Source of the DNA: Halomicrobium zhouii
Lineage (GTDB): Archaea; Halobacteriota; Halobacteria; Halobacteriales; Haloarculaceae
Length of the DNA: 64,000 nt
Assembly (NCBI RefSeq): GCF_900114435.1
Contig: NZ_FOZK01000005.1
Coordinates: 186,001-250,000 of the forward strand
Reading direction: 5' to 3'
The notes under the pieces are model-generated. The model ran no database searches. It was not told the DNA's origin and saw only the letters and a program-made list of their open reading frames with translations. Numbering within the stretch: the first letter of the stretch is position 1; each line of letters starts with the position of its first letter. The translations under genes and the position numbers were made by a program. Below, in pieces: positions 16,627 to 25,170 of this stretch.

Positions 16627-17613
16627 ATGGCAGAGGACGAGCGGGACTGCTGTGCGCCGTCGAACGAGGCGATCGGCGCGTCGGCGGACGCCGGCACGAC
16701 TACCGCCGAACCACATAGAACGTCGCCCACAGCCACAGACGACGACCGAACGAAGGGGATGGTCAGGCTCGACGGCGCCACGTTCCGCATGGGCACCGAC
16801 GAGGACGTCGGCTACCCGGAGGACGGCGAGGGACCCGAGCGCGCCGTCACCGTCGACGCGTTCTATATCGACAAGTACGCCGTCACCAACGCCCAGTTTC
16901 TCCAGTTCGTCAAGGAGACGGACTACACCACCGACGCGGAGCGGTACGGCTGGTCGTTCGTCTTCCACGAGTTCGTCGCCGACGAGAGCGCCGTCCGCCA
17001 GCGGGTCCCGGGGACGGAGTGGTGGTGCGTCGTCGCGGGCGCGAACTGGTTCCGGCCGAGAGGACCCGAATCCAGCGTCGTTGAGGACGGCCTGCTGAAA
17101 CACCCCGTCACCCACGTCTCCTGGCGCGATGCGCAGGCCTACGCCGACTGGGCGGGCAAGCGCCTCCCCACGGAGGCCGAGTGGGAGTACGCCGCCCGCG
17201 GCGGCCACGACGACCGGCGGTTCCCCTGGGGCGACGAACTCGAACCCGGCGGCGAGCACCGTTGTAACGTCTGGCAGGGTGACTTCCCGGACCACAACAC
17301 CGGCGAGGACGGATTCCTCGGTACCGCCCCCGTCGATGCCTTCGAGCCGAACGATTTCGGGCTCTCGAACGTCTGCGGCAACGTCTGGGAGTGGTGCGCC
17401 GACTGGTTCAGTCCGGACTACCACACCACGGACGGCTACGACCCGGACAACCCGACGGGACCGCCCGACGGCGACGAGCGCGTGATGCGCGGCGGGTCGT
17501 ACCTCTGTCACGAGTCGTGGTGCAACCGCTACCGGCTGGCGGCGCGGTCGAAGAACGAACCCGACGCGTCGACGGGCAACGTCGGGTTCCGCTGTGTCGT
17601 CGACGCGGCGTGA
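16627..17613 (+). CDS. Formylglycine-generating enzyme family protein (sulfatase activator)
   Basis: A 328-residue protein with the full FGE-sulfatase fold: GMVRLDGATFRMGTDED, DAFYIDKYAVTNAQFLQFV, HPVTHVSWRDAQAYADW, GKRLPTEAEWEYAARGG and GNVWEWCADWF. The two copper-binding/redox cysteines of true FGE are present as C294 and C299 in GGSYLCHESWCNRYR, followed by the N-x-GFRC ending. This distinguishes it from the many FGE-fold proteins lacking them. It should convert Cys54 of the adjacent sulfatase to formylglycine. ATG 16627 is used; an earlier frame start lies inside the repeat. Confidence 0.93.
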   Translation: MAEDERDCCAPSNEAIGASADAGTTTAEPHRTSPTATDDDRTKGMVRLDGATFRMGTDEDVGYPEDGEGPERAVTVDAFYIDKYAVTNAQFLQFVKETDYTTDAERYGWSFVFHEFVADESAVRQRVPGTEWWCVVAGANWFRPRGPESSVVEDGLLKHPVTHVSWRDAQAYADWAGKRLPTEAEWEYAARGGHDDRRFPWGDELEPGGEHRCNVWQGDFPDHNTGEDGFLGTAPVDAFEPNDFGLSNVCGNVWEWCADWFSPDYHTTDGYDPDNPTGPPDGDERVMRGGSYLCHESWCNRYRLAARSKNEPDASTGNVGFRCVVDAA

Positions 17614-17680
17614 CCCGAGCTGGTGGACGGTGGCGACGGGACGGCGAAACGTCTTTTCGTCTCCACTGCGCCGTTCCGCC

Positions 17681-18133
17681 ATGCTCACGAACGTCCTGTC
17701 CGCCGCGAGCCAGCGAGTGCTGGAGGGGGTCCTCTCGTGGCCCTTTCCGCGTCCGGCCGCGCGGGCGCTGGTCGAGCGCGACGACGAGTACCTCTTCGTC
17801 GCCGTCGAGATGGCGGGAGAACGGCTGTGGATCCTGCCAGGTGGCGGAGTCGAGGCGGGTGAATCGCCACGAGAGGCGGCGGCCCGGGAAGTCCTCGAAG
17901 AGACCGGCCTGGACGTGACCGTCGGCGACCCCGTCGACGCCTTCGCCTTCGAGTCCTCGGTAGGCGCCCACGTCGCGACGGTGTTCCGTTGTACCGCTCC
18001 GAGGGGCGACCTCACGACGGACGAGAATCCGGACGTCGAACCGATCGTCGACGCGCGGTGGGTGCCAGCTGACGAGGTGAGCGACCTCTCGCTGCCGTCG
18101 GAACTGGCGCCTGTCGTCGATCGATGTTGTTGA
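17681..18133 (+). CDS. NUDIX hydrolase
   Basis: A 150-residue protein that cleaves a nucleoside-diphosphate-linked substrate. The Nudix box is complete: G-x5-E-x7-R-E-x2-E-E-x-G, read as GGVEAGESPREAAAREVLEE then TGL near residues 60-82. Substrate is unknown. The N-terminus MLTNVLSAASQRVLEGVLSW precedes the Nudix fold. It follows the FGE gene at 67 bp on the same strand, is convergent with lpdA, and may have its own promoter (AACGTCTTTTCG near 17647-17658). Confidence 0.9.
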   Translation: MLTNVLSAASQRVLEGVLSWPFPRPAARALVERDDEYLFVAVEMAGERLWILPGGGVEAGESPREAAAREVLEETGLDVTVGDPVDAFAFESSVGAHVATVFRCTAPRGDLTTDENPDVEPIVDARWVPADEVSDLSLPSELAPVVDRCC

Positions 18134-18160
18134 CCGGCTGGTCGACGGTATCGAGAGAAC

Positions 18161-19615
<1,455 letters not shown>

Positions 19616-19681
19616 TTCTTACTGTTGGGTCGGTCGGCCGCCGTTTAACTGTGGCGAGGGAGCCGCGTCCGTACCAGGGAG

Positions 19682-20968
19682 CTACCCGCCCAGCACGTCG
19701 ACGACCTGTTCGACGGCGGTCGGAACGCTCCGGGCCCGTAGCGTCGCCGTCGCGTACCGCTCCATCGGGTCGTCGAGTCGCCTGACGTCAACCTCGCCGT
19801 GGAACCGGCCGAGGCTCTCGTCGGCCCACGCGACGGTCCAGGCCGCCTCCGCGAGGACCGGGCGGGCGAGCGCCGGTCGCGGGCTCTCCGAGAGCGCCGT
19901 CCGGATGGCGTCGAGCGCCGTGGTGCGGGTCTCCCGGACGTCGGCGACCGATTCGGCGCCGAACGACTCGCCGTCGTCGACTCGCTCCTTGAACCGGTCG
20001 AACGCCAGGGAGTCCGTGAGTCCGTCGGTGGCTGCCAGCACGGCGCTGGCCGGGCCCTGCGCCTCGGTGACGCGCTCAGCGCTCCACTCGACTTCGTCCC
20101 GCAGGTCGTACCGGAGCCGGTCGACCAGGTCGTAGTCGTCCTCGGTGGGTTCGGGCGGCAGTTCCTCGCGGCGCTCCCGGAGGTCCGCGGCGAGCGACTC
20201 TGCCGCGGCGTCGAGCGTCTCCTCGACCGTTCCGGGGTCGTCGGGCAGCGACGACGTGAACCGGTCGTAGAGGTAGCGACTGTCGGCGACGCGGGCCCGC
20301 GCCGTCTCGGCGTGCTCGCCCCACTCGGCGACGGTCAGCAGCGGACTCTCCCGTGCGTAAATCGACGGGGGCTCGTTGTCGAGGACGAGCCGGAGGTTCC
20401 GCTCGACGCGAGCGTGGACCAGCGCCGCGTCGACGGGGTCCGTGCCGACGTACTCGTGGTCCGATTCCAGCGATTCGGCGTCGTCGACGGCCGCCTCGTG
20501 GTCGGCCTGCACCGCCGACTCTGTCAGCTCCTCGTCGACGAACGCCCAGCCGGTGGCGGCGTAGCGGGCCTGACACCGCGCCTCCCGGAGCGACTCGAGC
20601 GCCGAGAGTCGGGTCTCCGCCGTCCGGGCGTCGTCGACGTACTCCGTCGCGTCCTCGGCCGCGCCGACGAGGCGCTCCCGGACGTAGCCGTTCGGGACGT
20701 CTGCCGGGCCGAACGCCATCGGGAGCGTATCGAGCAGTTCGGTCACGCGCTGGCGGCGCTCGTCCAGGACCGTCCGCTCGATGTCGACGGGCACGTCCTC
20801 ACCCAGAATCGGTTCCACGTCGCCGTCCTCGGCGGCCTGGGGGAGCTCGTGGGCGTAGACGGTCTCCCGGTCGTCCTCGCCCAGTTGCTCCAGACTCCCG
20901 CAGCCCGCCAGCAGCGTCGTCCCGGCGGCGGCAAGGAAGCCGCGGCGGGTCGGGGATCCGTCTCTCAT
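19682..20968 (-). CDS. Tat-exported lipoprotein, function unknown
   Basis: A 428-residue secreted protein. The N-terminus has a twin-arginine motif TRRGFLAAAG followed by a lipobox-like LLAGC, so it is probably exported folded by Tat and lipid-anchored. The mature part is acidic and mostly helical, with no recognised catalytic motif. It overlaps the stop codon of the preceding lipoprotein gene by 1 nt, so the two are translationally coupled. An ABC exporter operon lies upstream on the same strand. Confidence 0.78.
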   Translation of the reverse strand: MRDGSPTRRGFLAAAGTTLLAGCGSLEQLGEDDRETVYAHELPQAAEDGDVEPILGEDVPVDIERTVLDERRQRVTELLDTLPMAFGPADVPNGYVRERLVGAAEDATEYVDDARTAETRLSALESLREARCQARYAATGWAFVDEELTESAVQADHEAAVDDAESLESDHEYVGTDPVDAALVHARVERNLRLVLDNEPPSIYARESPLLTVAEWGEHAETARARVADSRYLYDRFTSSLPDDPGTVEETLDAAAESLAADLRERREELPPEPTEDDYDLVDRLRYDLRDEVEWSAERVTEAQGPASAVLAATDGLTDSLAFDRFKERVDDGESFGAESVADVRETRTTALDAIRTALSESPRPALARPVLAEAAWTVAWADESLGRFHGEVDVRRLDDPMERYATATLRARSVPTAVEQVVDVLGG

Positions 20969-21795
20969 TACTGGTCACCCCCGTTGGTGGTCTGGTGCGG
21001 TGTCACGGGTGTCGCTGTCTCGCTCTCCGTGGAACGTTCGGCAGTCTGCGGGGCGCTTTCGGTGGTCCCGTCGCTCCCGCTCCCGCTCCCGCTCCCGCTC
21101 GACACCTCGGCGCGAGCCCGTCCGTTGCGGTCACAGCGGCCGCTGCCGCCGATGCCAGTGCTGTACGAGTTGACCGACTCTTCGTCGAGCGCGACCGGGA
21201 GCCGGATCAGCCGCGACTCGAAGACGTGGGCGTCGGCCTCGCACCGCTCGTCGTAGGACCTGAGCTGCTGGGTGTAGTCGGTGTCGATGGAGTCGGATCC
21301 CCAGGAAACGTGACAGAGCGCCAGCCGGAAGCACTCGCGGACGCGCGTGCTCTGGAGGTACAGTGACTCCGTCTCGAAGTCGGTCTCCGCGACGAACGCC
21401 GACACCGCCTCGGCGGCGTCGGCCCCGCCCTCCCCGTCCGTGTCGGTCTCTTCGCCGCCCGCGGTGACGCCGTCGGCCACGGTGAGCCGGTCGGCCCGCG
21501 ACTGACTGCCGATCACTTCGTTCGTGATCCGACCCGAGACGTGGTCGCGCTCGGGCGTCTCTGGACTCTCCCGGTCGGGGTCGTCGACGCGGACGGGGGG
21601 CCACGCCGTATCGGCGCGGACCAGCAGCGTCGGCGGGTCCGTCGCCGTGTTGCTCGCCGGTGGGTCCGGCCTGGCGCCTTCGGTCGCCGTCCGGGTGGAC
21701 TGTGCGCTACCGTCGGTGAACTGACTGCAGCCGGCCAACCCGCCGGCCGTTGCAGCCGCTACGTGGAGGAACCGTCGTCGCGTGTGGGGGACCAT
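20968..21795 (-). CDS. Tat-exported lipoprotein with Gly-Ser repeat, function unknown
   Basis: A 275-residue protein with HTRRRFLHVAAATAGGLAGC, that is, a twin-arginine signal and lipobox Cys. The central region contains four cysteines, including VRECFRLALCHVSWGS and DERCEADAHVFESRLIRLP, and a later GRCDRN, which suggest a folded core with disulfides. The C-terminal 60 residues are low complexity (SGSGSGSGSDG, then Thr/Ser/Glu-rich). No family with known function is recognised. Coupled by a 1-nt overlap to the next lipoprotein gene, so the products may act together outside the membrane. Confidence 0.75.
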   Translation of the reverse strand: MVPHTRRRFLHVAAATAGGLAGCSQFTDGSAQSTRTATEGARPDPPASNTATDPPTLLVRADTAWPPVRVDDPDRESPETPERDHVSGRITNEVIGSQSRADRLTVADGVTAGGEETDTDGEGGADAAEAVSAFVAETDFETESLYLQSTRVRECFRLALCHVSWGSDSIDTDYTQQLRSYDERCEADAHVFESRLIRLPVALDEESVNSYSTGIGGSGRCDRNGRARAEVSSGSGSGSGSDGTTESAPQTAERSTESETATPVTPHQTTNGGDQ

Positions 21796-22007
21796 CTGTG
21801 TCGATACAACGTGTGAGAACCGATCTGAAAGGTTTTGTGGGTCTCGGATTCGGTCGGTCGGCGGGTCCTCGACGGGTCGTCCGTCGTTGCAGTCGTGCCG
21901 GCGATCCGTACGTCGTCCGTGGGGCCGTACTGGCGCCCGGCGCTCGAACGGGGGCTGTCGGAGTGTGATGCGAGACTGATTCGAACCCGTCCCACCTCGC
22001 GTTCGGC

Positions 22008-23780
22008 CTACGTCTCGTCCAGCGTCAACCGGTCGAACTTCCGGACGGCGGCGACGTAGCCGCCGCCACCGAAGAGTGCGAGGACGGCAAGGTAGAGCGT
22101 CCAGGCGATGGCAGGCAGGAGGGGCGAGTGCGCGTCGACGCTCCAGGCGACCAGGAAGACGCCGATTCCGCCGACGAACAGCCCGCCGAACAGGTAGCAG
22201 ATCAGGGCGATCGTCGAGGGGTGAGCCCGTTCGACGCTCATGTACTCGCGGCGCTCGAACCGCGGGAGGACGGCGCCGATTCCGAGCGCCGTCCCGGCGC
22301 CGGCCAGCGAGAGGACGACGGCGAAGCCGGCGAGGGCGAGCGTCGAGACCACCGACGTGGAGGCGATACTCAGCGGCGTTCCCACCCCGACGGCGAGGAG
22401 GAGTCCGAGGACCAGGCCGGCCAGCACTCGGCCACGGAGCACCACCGCGACTGACCGGGTGCTAGTGAGCAGCAGCGGTAACTGGTCGCGGTCGTCGCCC
22501 AGCGGGTTCATGCAGTACGCGGCGCCGGCCACCGTCGCGCCGGCGATGGTGGCCGCCGGCGGACCGAAGGTGAGCAGCGACCCGGGGTTCCGGAAGACGC
22601 TCGCGCCCATGCCGAGCATCCCGAACAGCAGCGGGCCGAGGTGAGCGAGCATCCGTGGGTCCCGACGGGTGCGCAGCAGGTACCGCCAGGCTACCCTCGC
22701 CGAAGGGGTTGCGGTGAAGGGCCACGGCACGCCGCGGCTCCCGCTGGTCTGCTCCTCGTCGCTTGGCGACTCGCGCAGGAGCAAGTGGGTCTCCCACCGC
22801 ACCGCGGCGGCGAAGCCGAGCGGGACGGTGGCGAGCAGGAGAACGGCGACGAGACCCCCGAGCGGTCGCGGGTCCGCACCGAGCGGAGCGAACGCCACGC
22901 CGGCGTAGGCCTGGAGGGGCTCTCCGGGGAGAAACGCCGGCGGGAAGACCCCTGCGAGTCCACCGGATTCGTCCAGTCCGGCGTAGACGAACCGGTAGCT
23001 GCCGACGTACCCGACGACCGTGACGGCGAGGAAGACCAGCGCCTTCGTCCACAGCGACACCCGGAGGACCTCGCTGGCGTGTCGGACCGCGTCGCCGAGG
23101 AGGCGACCGACGGCGAACGCGGCGAGGAACACCGGCAGCGACGCGACGGCGAGCAGGGCAGGGGTTACCGGCCCGCCAGCGCCGACCGCCACTTCGAGGA
23201 GTAACGCGACCGCCGTGGGCACGCCGATCGCCGTCGCCTGGATCGACTCGCTCCCGAGGCGTCCCAGCGACATCGCCGTCGGCGAGATCGAGGTCCTGAC
23301 GAGCGGACCGACGGTCCCGGCGGCCTCCTGGTTGAACCCGCTGGCGCCGCCGACGTACAGGCCGAGGACGGAAACGGCGCCGAAGGCGACGCCTGCGGGC
23401 CCGAGCGGCGGGCTTCCGCTCGCCAGTGCGCGTCCGAAGCCGGTCCCAACGCTCCACAGCACGAGCGGGAAGAAGACGCCGAACGCGAGGGCCATGAACG
23501 CGACCGAGAGGAGTTTCCGCGCACTCCCGCGGACGTCTCGCACCCGACAGCGCAGTTCCGTCCGCGCGAGCACGCGGGCGTCGCGGACGTCTTCCCGGAG
23601 CCGGGACTGCCGAGTGGCTGGCGGCGACCCAGCGCGCTGGCCGGTCGGCCGTCCGTCTGTCGGCCGTCCGTCTGTCGACCGTCCGCCTGTCGACCGTCCG
23701 CCCGTTGACCGTCCGCCCGATCCCCGTCCGCCCGTCGACCGTCCGCCCGATCCCCGTCCGGCGACCGATCCGTCGCTCAT
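22008..23780 (-). CDS. ABC transporter permease with pentapeptide-repeat N-terminus
   Basis: A 590-residue membrane protein with about ten to twelve hydrophobic segments, paired with the ATPase gene that it overlaps by 4 nt (ATGA at 23777-23780). It is the membrane part of an ABC-2-like exporter; the cargo is unknown. The first 45 residues are an eight-fold pentapeptide repeat of the type GR(S/G/P)(T/S)(G/D), encoded by a 15-bp DNA repeat, and are likely a flexible cytoplasmic extension. The reading frame continues upstream to 24179, but that is a shadow of the ATPase gene; ATG at 23780 is chosen from the coupling. Confidence 0.85.
   Translation of the reverse strand: MSDGSVAGRGSGGRSTGGRGSGGRSTGGRSTGGRSTDGRPTDGRPTGQRAGSPPATRQSRLREDVRDARVLARTELRCRVRDVRGSARKLLSVAFMALAFGVFFPLVLWSVGTGFGRALASGSPPLGPAGVAFGAVSVLGLYVGGASGFNQEAAGTVGPLVRTSISPTAMSLGRLGSESIQATAIGVPTAVALLLEVAVGAGGPVTPALLAVASLPVFLAAFAVGRLLGDAVRHASEVLRVSLWTKALVFLAVTVVGYVGSYRFVYAGLDESGGLAGVFPPAFLPGEPLQAYAGVAFAPLGADPRPLGGLVAVLLLATVPLGFAAAVRWETHLLLRESPSDEEQTSGSRGVPWPFTATPSARVAWRYLLRTRRDPRMLAHLGPLLFGMLGMGASVFRNPGSLLTFGPPAATIAGATVAGAAYCMNPLGDDRDQLPLLLTSTRSVAVVLRGRVLAGLVLGLLLAVGVGTPLSIASTSVVSTLALAGFAVVLSLAGAGTALGIGAVLPRFERREYMSVERAHPSTIALICYLFGGLFVGGIGVFLVAWSVDAHSPLLPAIAWTLYLAVLALFGGGGYVAAVRKFDRLTLDET
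23646..23765 (-). repeat. 15-bp tandem repeat in the permease N-terminus
   Basis: Eight imperfect copies of a 15-bp unit (first copy on the plus strand CGGCCGTCCGTCTGT) encode the pentapeptides at the start of the ABC permease. Later copies change mostly at two or three positions per unit, consistent with slippage followed by drift. Confidence 0.85.
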
Positions 23781-24541
23781 CGACCCAGCGCAGCGTCCGG
23801 TTCGTTCGTCAGTTCGAGGAAGGCGTCCTCCAGGTCGGCGTCGCTGGCACCGCCCTGAGCGGCGGCGGTGAGTTCCGCGGGCGGGCCCTCGGCGACGAGG
23901 CGGCCGTCGTGGAGCACGCCCACCTCGTCGGCGATCTCCTCGACGACGGGGAGGATGTGGGTCGAGAGGAACACCGTCGCGTCGCTCGCGGCGATGTCCA
24001 GTATCTGCGAGCGCAGCGTTCGGGCCGCCCGCGGGTCCAGCCCGGAGGTCGGTTCGTCGAGGAAGACGACGGCGGGGTCGTGCTGGACGGCCTGGACGAA
24101 CGCCGTCTTCTGGGCCATTCCCTTCGAGTACCCCTCTATCCGGCGGTCCAGGTCTTCGGCAAGGTCCAGCGCCTCGCACATCTCCAGCGCTCGGTCGGCG
24201 ACGGTCTCCCAGCGGACGTTCCGGAGGTCGGCGGCGAACTGCAACTGTTCGCGCCCGGTCAGCTCGTCGTACAGCGGTGGCTCTTCCGGGAGCAGGCCGA
24301 CCTCGTCGACGAGTTCGCGTCGGTCAGTACAGGGCGTGCCGCCGACGCTGGCCGCGCCGTCGGTCGGTTCGACGAGGCCGGTGAGCATGCGCATCGTCGT
24401 CGTCTTCCCGGCGCCGTTCGGCCCGAGGAAGCCGTAGACGACGCCCGACTCGACGGCCAGGTCGAGGTCGTCGACGGCCGTCGTCGAACCGTACCGCTTC
24501 GTGAGGCCATCCGCGAGGATGGCGGTGGAGGGCTCTGTCAC
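23777..24541 (-). CDS. ABC transporter ATP-binding protein
   Basis: A 254-residue ABC ATPase with Walker A GPNGAGKTT, a degenerate signature loop around EGYSKGMAQKTAFV, Walker B VVFLDEPTSGLDPRA and an H-loop in LSTHILPVVEEIA. The YSKGM form of the signature is typical of ABC-2 and multidrug/gliding-type exporters (CcmA/NatA group). It is the first gene of a two-gene operon with the permease. The ATG is at 24541. Confidence 0.93.
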   Translation of the reverse strand: MTEPSTAILADGLTKRYGSTTAVDDLDLAVESGVVYGFLGPNGAGKTTTMRMLTGLVEPTDGAASVGGTPCTDRRELVDEVGLLPEEPPLYDELTGREQLQFAADLRNVRWETVADRALEMCEALDLAEDLDRRIEGYSKGMAQKTAFVQAVQHDPAVVFLDEPTSGLDPRAARTLRSQILDIAASDATVFLSTHILPVVEEIADEVGVLHDGRLVAEGPPAELTAAAQGGASDADLEDAFLELTNEPDAALGR

Positions 24542-24690
24542 GTAGGGACTGTCGGATAACCCGATTGAAAATCTTGGGGATCCAGGGGGTGGAATTTACG
24601 CCGTGTTCGCCGTTTGGGGGCTCGAACGCCAGCACCGACGCCGCCACACAACCACTTTGTGCCCGTCGGGCGACTGGACCACTGTCCGCT

Positions 24691-25140
24691 ATGGCCACCG
24701 CGAGGACGATCCGACCGGACGAACTTGACGAACTGCTGACGCTCTACCGGATGCTCAACCCGGACGATCCACCGCTGGAACCAGGCGACGGGCTGGACCG
24801 CCAGTGGCGTGAGATGCTGGCCGACGAGACGCTCGACGTCGTCGTCGTCGAACACGACGACAGGCTCGTCTCGACGTGCGTGCTGTCGATCACGCGGAAC
24901 CTGACCAGGGGCGCCAGACCGTTCGGGCTGGTCGAGAACGTGGTGACCCGGGAGGGGTATCGGGGGCGCGGGTTCGGGAAACGCTGCCTGGCGAAAGCCA
25001 GGGAGCTGGCGGAAGCGCGGGACTGCTACAAAGTCATGCTGCTGACGGGCACAGAGGAGGCGTGGAAACACGAGTTCTACGAACGCTGTGGATTCGACGG
25101 CGACGAGAAGTCCGGGTTCGTGCTCGACCTGCGGGAGTAG
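24691..25140 (+). CDS. GNAT family N-acetyltransferase
   Basis: A 149-residue acetyl-CoA-dependent acyltransferase. The acetyl-CoA loop R-x-x-G-x-G is read in YRGRGFGKRCLAKA (motif A), preceded by the beta strand VENVVTREG. Motif B is near WKHEFYERCGFDGD. The acceptor substrate is unknown. ATG 24691 is chosen over 24565 because the extra codons run through the promoter of the divergent ABC operon. Convergent with the beta-mannosidase gene. Confidence 0.9.
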   Translation: MATARTIRPDELDELLTLYRMLNPDDPPLEPGDGLDRQWREMLADETLDVVVVEHDDRLVSTCVLSITRNLTRGARPFGLVENVVTREGYRGRGFGKRCLAKARELAEARDCYKVMLLTGTEEAWKHEFYERCGFDGDEKSGFVLDLRE

Positions 25141-25170
25141 TCGCCGAGCGAACCGACGCCCGGCACTCTC

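Noticed and set aside
22008-24179. ABC permease starting about 130 codons further upstream
   Set aside because: The extra part is an alternative frame of the ATPase gene; the 4-nt ATGA overlap fixes the start at 23780.
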